Shown here: positions 1 through 11,296 of the stretch, piece after piece
Layout of the letters: the number at the start of each line of letters is the position of its first letter
Position numbering within the stretch: position 1 is the stretch's first letter
The notes under the pieces: generated by a model
Databases searched by the model: none
Told to the model about the DNA's origin: nothing
The model's input: only the letters and a program-made list of their open reading frames with translations
Origin: Streptomyces colonosanans
GTDB taxonomy: Bacteria > Actinomycetota > Actinomycetes > Streptomycetales > Streptomycetaceae
Direction: 5' to 3'
Assembly: GCF_001866645.1 (NCBI RefSeq)
Contig: NZ_MLYP01000006.1
Location: forward strand, 124,001 to 188,000
Length of the DNA stretch: 64,000 bases
Made by a program: the position numbers and the translations under genes

Positions 1-313
1 CATGGGCAACGGCGGTCCCGGCTACACCATTCCGGACGAGAACCTCAAGGACAAGAGCCTGAAGGCGAACGTGTATCCGGCGGGCACGGTCGCGATGGCG
101 AACACCGGGCAGCCGCACTCCGGCGGCAGTCAGTTCTTCCTGGTGTACCAGGACAGTCAGTTGCCGCCCAACTACACACCGTTCGGGACCATCGACGCTG
201 CGGGCCTGAAGGTGCTGAAGAAGATCGCCGCGGCCGGAGAGAGCACCGGCGCAGGTGACGGCGCGCCGAACGCGACCGTGGTGATCAACAAGGCGACTGT
301 GACGAAATCTTGA
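1..313 (+). CDS. Peptidyl-prolyl cis-trans isomerase, cyclophilin type (C-terminal part)
   Basis: Only the last ~103 residues are present; the gene begins before the window. Cyclophilins catalyse cis-trans isomerisation of prolyl bonds during protein folding. The segment AMANTGQPHSGGSQFF matches the cyclophilin signature around the active-site Gln-Phe-Phe, and the following YTPFGTIDAAGLKVL fits the usual 'FG.V..G..V...I' region. The stop at 311-313 is followed by a ~135-bp gap before the DUF349 gene on the same strand. The N-terminal signal or membrane anchor often found in the secreted actinobacterial versions cannot be seen, so its location in the cell is unknown. Confidence 0.9.
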   Translation, partial: MGNGGPGYTIPDENLKDKSLKANVYPAGTVAMANTGQPHSGGSQFFLVYQDSQLPPNYTPFGTIDAAGLKVLKKIAAAGESTGAGDGAPNATVVINKATVTKS

Positions 314-448
314 GCGCCAACTGCGAAATTTCGGTCGCGCGGGATGCGGACAGCCGCCCCGCCGGTCGCCTATGTTGGCCGTGACGAAACTGTGGACGAT
401 GCCCGGGGGTGCACAAGCCCTCTGCAGGCATCATGTGGAGGAGGCGCT

Positions 449-1678
449 GTGAGCAGCGACCCGTGGGGCCGCGTCGACGAGACGGGGACCGTGTACGTGC
501 GGACGGCCGACGGAGAGCAGGTCGTCGGTTCCTGGCAGGCCGGCTCCCCTGAGGAGGCGTTGGCCTACTTCGAGCGCAAGTACGAGGGCCTGGTTGTCGA
601 GATCGGCCTCCTCGAGCGGCGAGTGCGGACCACCGACCTGTCGGCGAAGGACGCCCAGGCTGCGATCGACCACCTGCGCGAGCAGGTGGACGCGCACCAC
701 GCGGTGGGCGACCTGGGGGCGCTGCGGGCCCGCCTGGACAAGCTCGTGGAGACCGTCGAGGCGCGCCGTGAGGAGCGTAAGGCGCAGCGGGCCAAGCAGT
801 CCGACGAGGCGCGGCACGCCAAGGAGGCGCTGGTCGTCGAGGCGGAGGAGCTGGCGCAGTCCGAGCAGTGGCGGTCGGCCGGTGAGCGGCTGCGGGCGCT
901 GGTGGACACCTGGAAGGGGCTGCCGCGTCTGGACCGCAAGTCGGACGACGAGCTGTGGCACCGCTTCTCGCACGCCCGCTCGGCGTTCTCCAAGCGCCGC
1001 AAGGCGCACTTCGCGCAGCTGGACGCGCAGCGCGAGGATGCCCGCAAGATCAAGGAGAAGCTGGTCGCCGAGGCCGAGGCGCTGTCGAACTCGACGGACT
1101 GGGGTCCGACGGCGGCGCGCTACCGCGAGCTGATGGCGGACTGGAAGGCCGCGGGCCGTGCCCAGCGCGAGCACGAGGACGACCTGTGGAACCGGTTCCG
1201 CGGCGCCCAGGACGTGTTCTTCGCCGCGCGCAGCACGATCTTCGCGGAGCGTGACGCCGAGCAGGCCGAGAACCTCAAGCTGAAGGAGGAGTTGGCCGGG
1301 GAGGCGGAGAAGCTGCTGCCGGTCACGGACCTGAAGGCCGCACGGTCCGCCTTCCGCTCGATCAACGAGCGCTGGGAGGCCATCGGCCATGTGCCGCGCG
1401 AGGCCCGCCCGAAGATCGAAGGCCGGATGCACGCGGTCGAGCGGGCCATCCAGGAGTCCGAGGAAGCCGAGTGGCGCCGCACGAACCCGGAGGCGCGTGC
1501 GCGTGCCGCGGGTCTCACCGGCCAGTTGCAGGCGGCCGTGGACAAGCTGAAGGGCCAGATCGAGCAGGCTCGGGCCGCGGGCAACACCGCGAAGGCCGAG
1601 AAGCTGGAGAAGGAGCTGGAGGGCCGTCAGGCGCTCCTGGACCAGGCGCTCAAGGGCCTGCAGGAGTTCGGCGGCTGA
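449..1678 (+). CDS. DUF349 domain-containing protein
   Basis: A protein of 409 residues starting at GTG 449, preceded by a strong GGAGGAGG ribosome site; an upstream in-frame ATG at 344 has no such site and would add an unconserved-looking leader. The body is a series of repeated helical modules with the DUF349 pattern of W...P......D..LW.RF..A...F...R, seen three times (around residues 160-200, 235-275, 305-345), with a charged coiled-coil style C-terminus. No enzymatic function is established for the family. It is followed by a bidirectional terminator shared with relA. Function unknown; the family call is secure from the repeat pattern. Confidence 0.85.
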   Translation: MSSDPWGRVDETGTVYVRTADGEQVVGSWQAGSPEEALAYFERKYEGLVVEIGLLERRVRTTDLSAKDAQAAIDHLREQVDAHHAVGDLGALRARLDKLVETVEARREERKAQRAKQSDEARHAKEALVVEAEELAQSEQWRSAGERLRALVDTWKGLPRLDRKSDDELWHRFSHARSAFSKRRKAHFAQLDAQREDARKIKEKLVAEAEALSNSTDWGPTAARYRELMADWKAAGRAQREHEDDLWNRFRGAQDVFFAARSTIFAERDAEQAENLKLKEELAGEAEKLLPVTDLKAARSAFRSINERWEAIGHVPREARPKIEGRMHAVERAIQESEEAEWRRTNPEARARAAGLTGQLQAAVDKLKGQIEQARAAGNTAKAEKLEKELEGRQALLDQALKGLQEFGG

Positions 1679-1697
1679 CATCCCGTCGGCTCGTACG

Positions 1698-1731
1698 AAA
1701 GGGGCTCCCGTACCTGTACGGGAGCCCCTTT
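1698..1731. terminator. Bidirectional rho-independent-type terminator
   Basis: A perfect inverted repeat, GGGGCTCCCGTAC / GTACGGGAGCCCC with a 2-nt loop, flanked by AAA on the left and TTT on the right. It sits between the convergent ends of the DUF349 gene and relA and can serve both strands. Confidence 0.9.
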
Positions 1732-1748
1732 CCTGTAGGCGTTCGGGG

Positions 1749-4295
<2,547 letters not shown>

Positions 4296-4352
4296 GAGGG
4301 CTCCTCATGCGCGATCCGGGTCCCCCGGTCAGGCTCCGGAGATCCCATGGTA

Positions 4353-4375
4353 GCGATCCCGGGCTCCGGGATCGC
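4353..4375. terminator. Strong hairpin in relA upstream region
   Basis: A perfect 10-bp stem, GCGATCCCGG / CCGGGATCGC with a 3-nt loop, 58 bp upstream of the relA start. It may terminate transcription from apt, or act in the relA 5' leader. There is no U-tract, so its role is uncertain. Confidence 0.45.
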
Positions 4376-4415
4376 CTCCAGGCCGCTGAGACGGCCTTCC
4401 ACCGCTGCAACGTCT

Positions 4416-4448
4416 GAGGCGGGCGCCGGATTCCTCCGGGCCCGCCTC
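4416..4448. terminator. Terminator-like hairpin downstream of apt
   Basis: Nested inverted repeat GAGGCGGGC / GCCCGCCTC enclosing CCGGA / TCCGG with a 4-nt loop, just past the apt stop on the minus strand. The long GC-only stem without a U-tract is typical of Streptomyces terminators. Confidence 0.65.
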
Positions 4449-4500
4449 GTGACGTCGTACGGCCTTCCCGTGCCTGGCACGGGGGTGTGCCGCGAACGTC

Positions 4501-5040
4501 TCAGACCTGCAGCAGCGCCTCCAGCGGAGCGCCTTCCAGGGCGGGCTCCAGACGGGCACGCCCGCCGAGGAAGCCCAGCTCCATCAGCACGCACACACCC
4601 GCGACCTGGGCGCCCGCACGGCGGATGAGCCGGAGGGAGGCCTCGGCGGTGCCGCCGGTGGCGAGGACGTCGTCGATGACCATCACGCGGTCGGCCGCGG
4701 ACAGGTCCTCGGCGTGCACCTCGATCTCGGCCGAGCCGTACTCCAGGTCGTACGCCTGGCTGAGGGTGGCTCCGGGGAGCTTGCCCGCCTTGCGCACGGG
4801 GATGAAGCCGACGCCGGCGCGGACGGCGACCGGGGCGCCCAGGATGAAGCCACGGGCCTCCAGGCCGACGATCTTCGTCGCGCCGTGCTCCAAGGCCAGC
4901 TCCGCCAGCGTGTCCGTGAGCGCCGTGAACGCCGCCGGGTCCGCCAGCAGCGGGGTGATGTCCTTGAACACCACACCCGGTGCCGGGTAGTCGGCCACAT
5001 CACGGATACGGCTGAGCAGGAGTTCCTTTATGTCGGTCAT
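4501..5040 (-). CDS. apt: Adenine phosphoribosyltransferase
   Basis: A 179-residue cytoplasmic enzyme converting adenine and PRPP to AMP in purine salvage. The PRPP-binding motif VMVIDDVLATGGTA (residues ~119-132) and the N-terminal DYPAPGVVFKDITPL (17-31) are typical of Apt, and the length matches the family. The ATG at 5040 overlaps the secF stop by 4 bp (ATGA), so translation is probably coupled to secF and the open frame further upstream is only read-through of another frame. The yajC-secD-secF-apt-relA order is a familiar actinobacterial arrangement linking purine salvage and ppGpp metabolism to the Sec operon. Confidence 0.97.
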   Translation of the reverse strand: MTDIKELLLSRIRDVADYPAPGVVFKDITPLLADPAAFTALTDTLAELALEHGATKIVGLEARGFILGAPVAVRAGVGFIPVRKAGKLPGATLSQAYDLEYGSAEIEVHAEDLSAADRVMVIDDVLATGGTAEASLRLIRRAGAQVAGVCVLMELGFLGGRARLEPALEGAPLEALLQV

Positions 5041-6152
5041 CGACGCTTTCCTGAGGGTCGGCCGCGCCCGCGATTGCGGGCGGCGGGCTGGTTGCGCTGG
5101 CCGACGACCGCGGGTGCGACGTCCTCCGGCTCGTCGTCGAGCGGACCACCGGCGGTCCCCGCCTCGACCAGCTCCTCCTCGACCGTGGCCTGGGCACGCT
5201 TGGCGAGGACACGCTTCTTGAGGGCCTTCATCTGCGGCTCGCGCTCCTTGAGGTCGGCGACGATCGGCGTGGCGATGAAGATCGACGAGTAGGCACCGGC
5301 CGCGAGGCCGACGAACAGCGACAGCGAGATGTCGTTGAGCGTGCCCGCGCCGAGGACGCCGCCGCCGATGAACAGCAGGCCGGCGACCGGCATCAGCGCC
5401 ACCGCGGTGGTGTTGATCGAGCGGATCAGCGTGGCGTTGATCGAACGGTTGGCGATCTCGCCGTAGGTCCAGCGGGTCTGCTTGGTGATGTCCTTCGTCG
5501 ATTCCTTGAGGCTGTCGAACACGACGACCGTGTCGTACAGCGAGTAACCGAGGATCGTCAGCAGACCGATGACCGTGCCGTTCGTCACCTCGAAGCCGAC
5601 GAGGGCGTAGACGCCGACCGTGATGGTGATGTCGTGGATCAGCGCGACGAGGGCCGCGATGGCCATGCGCCACTCGAAGGCGATCGCCAGGTAGATCACC
5701 ACGAGCACCATGAAGATCGCCAGACCCTGCCAGGCCTTGTTCGCGATCTGCTCACCCCAACTCGGGCCCACCAGGTCGGCGTTGATCTTCTCCGCGTCGA
5801 CCTTCAGATCCTTGGCGAGTTCCGCCTTGATGTGGTCGGCCTTGGAGGTGTCGATCCCGGCGACCTGGATGCGCAGACCGCCCGTGCCGAGCTTCTGTAC
5901 GACCGCTTCGTGGCCGGAGGAGTCCTGGGCGTACGTCTCGGCCTGCGCCACGGAGACGCTGGTCTTCGGGGTGGTGAAGACGGCACCGCCCTGGAACTCG
6001 ATGCCCATGTTCAGGCCCCGCACCGTCAGGCCGAGGATGGCCGTGATGGTGATCAGGATCGAGATTCCGTACCAGATCTTGCGGTTGCGGACGAAGTCGT
6101 AGCCGACTTCGCCTCGGTGGAGCCTGGCGCCGAGGTTGCCGAGCTTCGACAT
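5037..6152 (-). CDS. secF: Protein translocase subunit SecF
   Basis: A 371-residue membrane protein of the SecDF complex, which uses the proton gradient to help pull exported proteins through SecYEG. One transmembrane helix lies near residues 28-48, followed by an extracytoplasmic P4-type domain, then a cluster of five helices (from ~160 to 310) containing the conserved ITVGVYALVGFEV and GYSLYDTVVVFD segments. The C-terminal tail (320-371) is charged and disordered. The start ATG lies 3 bp after the secD stop and the stop overlaps apt, so secD-secF-apt form one tightly coupled unit. Confidence 0.97.
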   Translation of the reverse strand: MSKLGNLGARLHRGEVGYDFVRNRKIWYGISILITITAILGLTVRGLNMGIEFQGGAVFTTPKTSVSVAQAETYAQDSSGHEAVVQKLGTGGLRIQVAGIDTSKADHIKAELAKDLKVDAEKINADLVGPSWGEQIANKAWQGLAIFMVLVVIYLAIAFEWRMAIAALVALIHDITITVGVYALVGFEVTNGTVIGLLTILGYSLYDTVVVFDSLKESTKDITKQTRWTYGEIANRSINATLIRSINTTAVALMPVAGLLFIGGGVLGAGTLNDISLSLFVGLAAGAYSSIFIATPIVADLKEREPQMKALKKRVLAKRAQATVEEELVEAGTAGGPLDDEPEDVAPAVVGQRNQPAARNRGRGRPSGKRR

Positions 6153-6155
6153 CTC

Positions 6156-7919
6156 TCACGCCTCCTTCGGGTCGACGGGGGCGGAGGGGCGACGGGTACG
6201 CCGCAGGGGCGGCTTGGCGCCGAGGCGCTTCGGGTCGAGGCCGGACCAGCTGTGGCCGTCCGCGAAGAACTTCCGGCGGGCGAGGATCGTCATCAGCGGC
6301 TTGGTGAACAGGAAGACGACCACCACGTCGAAGACCGTGGTCAGGCCGAGCGTGAACGCGAAGCCCTGGACCTTGCCGACGGTGACGACGAACAGCACCG
6401 CGGCGGCCAGGAACGACACGAAGTCGGAGACCAGGATGGTGCGCCGGGCGCGCGGCCAGGCCCGCTCGACGGAGGGGCGCAGCGAGCGGCCCTCGCGGAT
6501 CTCATCCCTTATGCGTTCGAAGAACACGATGAACGAGTCCGCCGTGATACCGATCGCGACGATGGCGCCGCAGACCGCCGGCAGGTTCAGCGCGAAGCCG
6601 ATGGTCGGGCCGAGCAGCGACATGATCACGTAGGTCAGAGCGGCGGAGACCAGCAACGAGGTGATCGCGATCAGCGACAGGCCCCGGTAGTAGACCACCA
6701 GATAGAGGATGACCAGGGCGAGGCCGATCGCGCCGGCGATCAGACCGGCGTTCAGCTGCTCACCACCGAGCGCGGCGGTGACGGTGGTGACGCTCTGCTC
6801 CTCGAAGGAGAGCGGGAGCGCGCCGTACGACAGGACGTTCGCCAGGTTCTTCGCCTCGGTCTGGTCGAAGCTGCCGCTGATCTCGGCGTTGCCGCCGGTC
6901 AGCGCCTGCCTGACGTACGGGTCGGAGACGACCTCGCCGTCGAGGACGATGGCGAACTGGTTCTGCGGCGACTGCTGCTGCGCCAGCTTGCCGGTGATGT
7001 CCGCGAACTTCTTGGTCCCCGCGGACGTGAAGTCCATCGTGACCTTCCAGCCCCCGGCGCCCTGAGTGTCAAAGACCGCCTGGGCCTTCTTCACATCCGT
7101 GCCGGCGAGCTCGGCCGGGCCGAGGACGTACTTCTGCCACTGCTTCTGCCCGTTCTGGCCGCAGGCCAGGGTGGGCTCGTTGGGCTTGGCGCCCACACCG
7201 GCATGGGCGCGGACGGCCGGGTCGGCGCAGTTCAGCTTGGCGTACTCCTGCTGGAGCTTGGCGGCGCTGTCGGAGCCGCTCGCCGAGGGGGAGGCGCTGG
7301 CGGAGGCCTTGGTGCTCGGGGAGGCGGACGCGGACGGCGAGGTCGTGGCGTCGGCCTTCAGCGCGTCGGTGAGCGCGCGGCCCTGCGAGGTGGCTCCGGC
7401 CGACGCGGTCGCGGAGCTGGAGGAAGTCGCGGAGCTGGACGGGGACGCCGTGCTGGTGGCCTTCTTCGCGGGGCTGCCGGAGGGGCTCGGCGTCGGGCTG
7501 GCCGGGGCAGGTGCACCGACGGGCTCGGTGGCCAGGACAGGACGGAAGTAGAGCTTGGCCGTGGTGCCGACCTGCTCTCGGGCCTGCTGGGAGTTCGTGC
7601 CCTTGGGGATGTTGACGATGATGTTGCGATCGCCCTGGGTCTGGACCTCCGCCTCGGAGACGCCCAGACCGTTGACGCGGCGCTCCATGATGTCGACCGC
7701 GGTGTCCAGGTTCGTCTTGTTGATCGCGGATTCCTGGCCGCTCTTCGCCTTGAGCGTGATGCTCGTGCCGCCGGCGAGGTCGATGCCGAGACGCGGGGTG
7801 GTGTGCCCGGAGGCGAACATTCCCCCGGTGAGCGCCACGATGGCGATCAGGATGAGAGCCAGCGAGCGCCCCGGCTTACCCTGGGCGCTCGCGCTCTGGC
7901 CCTTCTTCGGTGCTGCCAC
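6156..7919 (-). CDS. secD: Protein translocase subunit SecD
   Basis: A 587-residue partner of SecF. The GTG at 7919 is chosen because GAGGGAG lies 9 bp upstream and the resulting short basic N-terminus leads into the first helix (residues ~19-38); longer in-frame starts add unlikely sequence. The conserved LGIDLAGGTSI motif (44-54) opens the P1 domain, and six helices occupy roughly 380-550. Residues ~134-220 are an almost pure Ser/Ala/Pro/Thr insertion within the extracytoplasmic region, absent from short SecD proteins such as that of E. coli as I remember it. Function assignment is secure; the insertion is discussed separately. Confidence 0.96.
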   Translation of the reverse strand: MAAPKKGQSASAQGKPGRSLALILIAIVALTGGMFASGHTTPRLGIDLAGGTSITLKAKSGQESAINKTNLDTAVDIMERRVNGLGVSEAEVQTQGDRNIIVNIPKGTNSQQAREQVGTTAKLYFRPVLATEPVGAPAPASPTPSPSGSPAKKATSTASPSSSATSSSSATASAGATSQGRALTDALKADATTSPSASASPSTKASASASPSASGSDSAAKLQQEYAKLNCADPAVRAHAGVGAKPNEPTLACGQNGQKQWQKYVLGPAELAGTDVKKAQAVFDTQGAGGWKVTMDFTSAGTKKFADITGKLAQQQSPQNQFAIVLDGEVVSDPYVRQALTGGNAEISGSFDQTEAKNLANVLSYGALPLSFEEQSVTTVTAALGGEQLNAGLIAGAIGLALVILYLVVYYRGLSLIAITSLLVSAALTYVIMSLLGPTIGFALNLPAVCGAIVAIGITADSFIVFFERIRDEIREGRSLRPSVERAWPRARRTILVSDFVSFLAAAVLFVVTVGKVQGFAFTLGLTTVFDVVVVFLFTKPLMTILARRKFFADGHSWSGLDPKRLGAKPPLRRTRRPSAPVDPKEA

Positions 7920-8057
7920 CTTCTCGTACTCCCTCTCGGGCCGCCCGGCGCCGTGCGGGCGCGTGGGCGGCCATGACATGGTGTCGGGACTCCGTGCGAG
8001 AACGACACGTCCCGGGAGCACGGCACGAACGGATCGCGCCGTGCTCCCGGGGCGTGA

Positions 8058-8540
8058 CTACTTCGCGTCGGACTCGCCGTCGGACTTCTTGGGCTCCGCT
8101 GCGTCGGCCTTCGCGTCAGCCACCTCGTCGTCCGCGTCCTTCTTGCCGAGGTCGACGGTCTTGTCGCCGGAAGAGGCGTCGGCGGCGGGCTCGTCGGTCT
8201 CGGTGAGGGAGGACGCGTCGTCCGGAACGACGGCGCCGTCGGCCTTCAGGTCGTGCTCGATGCCGTGGACGATGCGGTTGTACTCATCGTCGGAGAGGAC
8301 AGCGCCGATCGAGTTCTTCGCGAAAAGCAGCTCCACGCCCGGGCCCGCGTCGAGGAGAACCGTGTCGTCGTTGACCTCCTTGACGGTTGCGTACATGCCC
8401 CCGATGGTGCGGACGCCGCTGCCAGGCTGCATCTCATTGCGCATCTGCGCGGCCTGCTGCTGCTTCTTCTTGGCCGAGCGGGTCATCAGGAACATCAGCC
8501 CGATGATCAAGATGAGCGGGAGGAATGCGTTGATACTCAC
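8058..8540 (-). CDS. yajC: Preprotein translocase subunit YajC
   Basis: A 160-residue single-pass membrane protein that associates with SecDF. The GTG at 8540 gives an N-terminus beginning directly with the helix INAFLPLILIIGLMFLMTR, and AAGGAAA sits upstream. The RSAKKKQQQAAQMRNEM motif after the helix and the GGMYATVKEVNDDTV core are typical of YajC. The C-terminal third (~100-160) is an acidic Asp/Glu/Ala-rich tail longer than in proteobacterial YajC. It lies upstream of secD with ~140 bp between the two starts and stops. Confidence 0.93.
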   Translation of the reverse strand: MSINAFLPLILIIGLMFLMTRSAKKKQQQAAQMRNEMQPGSGVRTIGGMYATVKEVNDDTVLLDAGPGVELLFAKNSIGAVLSDDEYNRIVHGIEHDLKADGAVVPDDASSLTETDEPAADASSGDKTVDLGKKDADDEVADAKADAAEPKKSDGESDAK

Positions 8541-8703
8541 GGGACGGGATTTCCTTCGCACGACCGCTCGATCGGCGGCCTGGTGGACGGGGGTTGTCAG
8601 CGCCACCCACAGAGGCGGCATCGGCGGAGTCTAAGCGAGTCCGCACGTAAGGAACAACGCCCAGCATGGCACCCGGGTTCCTGACCGCGCGCGTCCCGCG
8701 CCG

Positions 8704-9786
8704 TCACGTCCCGAACAGGTCCTGTTGTCCGTTTCCCCCGGTCGCTCCGCCGGTCGCCCCGTGAGGTGCGGTGAGACCGAGGTGCGCCCAGGCGGCCGGG
8801 GTCGCCACGCGTCCCCGCGGGGTACGGGCGAGCAGCCCCTCCCGCACGAGGAACGGCTCGGCGACCTCTTCTACGGTCTCGCGCTCCTCCCCCACCGCCA
8901 CGGCCAGCGTGGACAGGCCGACGGGGCCGCCGGCGAAGAGCTTGAGCAGGGCCTGCAGAACGGCGCGGTCGAGGCGGTCGAGACCACGGGAGTCGACCTC
9001 ATAGACGGACAGGGCGGCCGCCGCAATCTCCTTCGTGATCACGCCGTCGGCCTTGACCTGCGCGTAGTCCCGTACGCGGCGCAGCAGCCGGTTGGCGATA
9101 CGGGGCGTGCCCCGGGAGCGGCCGGCGATCTCGGCGGCGCCGGCGGCGGCGATCTCGACATCGAGCAGATGCGCCGAGCGGTGGATGACGCGCTCCAGCT
9201 CGGCGGGCTCGTAGAACTCCATGTGCGCCGTGAAGCCGAAGCGGTCGCGCAGCGGAGGCGGCAGCAGGCCCGCGCGCGTAGTGGCGCCGACCAGGGTGAA
9301 CGGTGGCAGTTCGAGGGGGATGGCAGTGGCGCCGGGGCCCTTGCCGACGATGACGTCGACGCGGAAGTCCTCCATCGCCATGTACAGCATCTCCTCGGCG
9401 GGCCGGGACATGCGGTGGATCTCGTCGAGGAAGAGGACCTCGCCCTCCTGGAGGGAGGAGAGGATCGCCGCTAGGTCGCCCGCGTGCTGGATGGCGGGGC
9501 CGCTGGTGATGCGGATGGGGGCGCCCATCTCGGCCGCGATGATCATCGAGAGGGTGGTCTTGCCGAGGCCGGGGGCACCGGACAGAAGCACGTGGTCGGC
9601 GGTGGCGCCGCGTGCCCGAGCCGCGCGCAGCACGAGGTCGAGCTGCTCGCGGACCTTCTCCTGGCCGATGAACTCGTCCAGGTCCTTGGGGCGCAGGGCG
9701 GCCTCGACGGCCTGGTCCTCTCGGTCGGCGGACGCTCCGACGAGCCGCTCGGGGGCGGGGGTGTCGGTGGTGTCGTCCCAGTTCAT
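8704..9786 (-). CDS. ruvB: Holliday junction branch migration ATPase RuvB
   Basis: A 360-residue AAA+ motor that, with RuvA, moves Holliday junctions. Walker A is GAPGLGKTT (~69-77), Walker B is LFLDEIHR (~118-125), and the C-terminal winged-helix domain (~270-340) contains the GPVGLSTLA segment. The very end is a Gly-rich tail (GATGGATGGNG). It is the third gene of ruvC-ruvA-ruvB, about 95 bp after ruvA. Length and motifs match the family fully. Confidence 0.98.
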   Translation of the reverse strand: MNWDDTTDTPAPERLVGASADREDQAVEAALRPKDLDEFIGQEKVREQLDLVLRAARARGATADHVLLSGAPGLGKTTLSMIIAAEMGAPIRITSGPAIQHAGDLAAILSSLQEGEVLFLDEIHRMSRPAEEMLYMAMEDFRVDVIVGKGPGATAIPLELPPFTLVGATTRAGLLPPPLRDRFGFTAHMEFYEPAELERVIHRSAHLLDVEIAAAGAAEIAGRSRGTPRIANRLLRRVRDYAQVKADGVITKEIAAAALSVYEVDSRGLDRLDRAVLQALLKLFAGGPVGLSTLAVAVGEERETVEEVAEPFLVREGLLARTPRGRVATPAAWAHLGLTAPHGATGGATGGNGQQDLFGT

Positions 9787-9880
9787 TGCGTGTGCCTCGG
9801 GGGTCGCGGTGGGTTCGGTCTGCGAGAGGGCGCCTGCCGGCAGGCCGTTTCGGGTGCCGGGTTCCGGGGGCGCCGTCCGG

Positions 9881-10486
9881 TCAGTGCGCTCTGTTCAGGG
9901 TCCGCAGGGCCGCCTTGAGGAGTGCTCCCACCTGGGGCGTGCCCGCGGCGGCCTCGGCCTGCGGGGCGACCGCTGCGACGGCCTCGTCCGCCTCGCGGGT
10001 GGCGTACCCGAGGCCGATCAGGGCGGCGTGCAGCTGGTCGCGCCAGCCGGAGGTGACCGGCGCGCCGATCACGGGAGCGCCGACCGGCTCGCCGAGGCGG
10101 TCCTTCAGATCCAGCAGCAGCTTCTGGGCCCCCTTCTTGCCGATGCCGGGGACAGCGGTGAGCGCCTTCTCGTCACCGGTCGCCACGGCGCGGCGCAGCG
10201 CGTCCGGTGTGTGCACGGCCAGCATCGACTGGGCCAGGCGCGGGCCGACGCCGCTCGCGGTCTGCAGCAGCTCGAACACCTGACGCTCGTCGTCGTCCGC
10301 GAAGCCGTACAGCGTGAGCGAGTCCTCGCGCACGACCAGGGACGTGGCGAGCTTGGCCTGCTGGCCGGTCCGGAGCCCCGAGAGCGTGTTCGGCGTGCAC
10401 TGGACGGCGATGCCGATGCCGCCCACCTCGACCACCGCGGAGTCCGGGGCGAGGGCGGCGACCGGGCCGCTGACGAAGGCGATCAT
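9881..10486 (-). CDS. ruvA: Holliday junction branch migration complex subunit RuvA
   Basis: A 201-residue protein that binds four-way junctions as a tetramer and loads RuvB. The N-terminal OB fold ([12 protein letters not shown]), the helix-hairpin-helix pair with [10 protein letters not shown] and [16 protein letters not shown] (~80-130) and the C-terminal domain III that contacts RuvB are all present. The ATG at 10486 overlaps the ruvC stop by 4 bp (ATGA), which fixes the start and implies translational coupling. Confidence 0.98.
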   Translation of the reverse strand: MIAFVSGPVAALAPDSAVVEVGGIGIAVQCTPNTLSGLRTGQQAKLATSLVVREDSLTLYGFADDDERQVFELLQTASGVGPRLAQSMLAVHTPDALRRAVATGDEKALTAVPGIGKKGAQKLLLDLKDRLGEPVGAPVIGAPVTSGWRDQLHAALIGLGYATREADEAVAAVAPQAEAAAGTPQVGALLKAALRTLNRAH

Positions 10487-11013
10487 GCGGAACGGCCTTT
10501 CGATGTGTGCAGGGCGACGGCCTGCTGGAGTCGGTTCTGGGCGGGCGCGCGCCAGATGTGGCAGATGGCGAGGGCGAGGGCGTCGGCGGCGTCGGCGGGT
10601 CTGGGCGGTGCGTCGAGCCGGAGCAGCCGGGTGACCATGGCGCCGACCTGGGCCTTGTCGGCACGTCCTGTGCCGGTGACGGCGGCCTTCACCTCGCTGG
10701 GCGTGTGCAGGGCGACGGGGATGCCGCGGCGGGCCGCGCAGAGCATGGCGACGGCACTGGCCTGTGCGGTGCCCATCACCGTCCGCACGTTGTGCTGGCT
10801 GAACACCCGTTCCACGGCGACATACTCGGGGTGGTGTTCGTCCAGCCACCCTTCGATGCCCTGTTCGACGGCGACGAGGCGGTGGGCAAGGTCCGCGTCC
10901 ACGGGCGTACGGACGACGCCGACACCGAGCATGGTCAGCGGTCGTCCGGGAACGCCCTCGACCACGCCGACCCCGCATCGCGTCAGCCCCGGGTCCACCC
11001 CCAGTACGCGCAC
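10483..11013 (-). CDS. ruvC: Crossover junction endodeoxyribonuclease RuvC
   Basis: A 176-residue resolvase that cuts Holliday junctions symmetrically. The catalytic acid series is visible: Asp in [12 protein letters not shown] at the N-terminus, Glu in VAVERVF, and the C-terminal [13 protein letters not shown] pair. Two GTG codons compete for the start: at 11019 the AGGAGG site lies only 1 bp away, whereas 11013 has it 7 bp away, so 11013 is preferred. It is the first gene of the ruvCAB operon and is preceded by a strong terminator and a repeat element. Confidence 0.96.
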   Translation of the reverse strand: MRVLGVDPGLTRCGVGVVEGVPGRPLTMLGVGVVRTPVDADLAHRLVAVEQGIEGWLDEHHPEYVAVERVFSQHNVRTVMGTAQASAVAMLCAARRGIPVALHTPSEVKAAVTGTGRADKAQVGAMVTRLLRLDAPPRPADAADALALAICHIWRAPAQNRLQQAVALHTSKGRSA

Positions 11014-11107
11014 CGGCACCCCTCCTTCGATCGCCCCCAGCCACGGCTGGGCGGTATCCCCAGTTCGTGCAGGCTATCGGGTGCCACTGACAACGCCCGG
11101 CAAAGCG

Positions 11108-11139
11108 ACGGGCCGACGGGCGTTGTCCCGTCGGCCCGT
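11108..11139. terminator. Terminator-like hairpin between ruvC and the yebC gene
   Basis: A perfect 13-bp stem, ACGGGCCGACGGG / CCCGTCGGCCCGT with a 6-nt loop. It lies downstream of the minus-strand yebC gene and its adjacent repeat element, and upstream of ruvC, so it should isolate the ruv operon. Confidence 0.75.
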
Positions 11140-11146
11140 GCAGCCC

Positions 11147-11286
11147 AGTGCCCCAACAGGCAACGCTCGCCCCTTCGCGACGCCCGGCACGCCTCCCCCA
11201 AGCTCTTCGAGCAGGGGGACCCCCAGAGCGGGAGGTGCCCCCACGACGCCGCTCCTTGACGGGCGAACGTTGCCTGCCGGGGCACT
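11147..11286. mobile_element. MITE-like inverted-repeat element, copy A (140 bp)
   Basis: Both ends carry AGTGCCCC(A/G)(A/G)CAGGCAACG in inverted orientation, followed by imperfect (T)CGCCC matches. The inside holds a core palindrome of G5/C5 runs around CTCTTCGAGCAGG. The same element occurs in opposite orientation and with an internal expansion at 55881-56084. It has no coding capacity. The right end stops 10 bp from the yebC stop codon. The structure fits a non-autonomous miniature element or a palindromic repeat family; no target duplication is obvious. Confidence 0.7.
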
Positions 11287-11296
11287 GACAGCGGCG

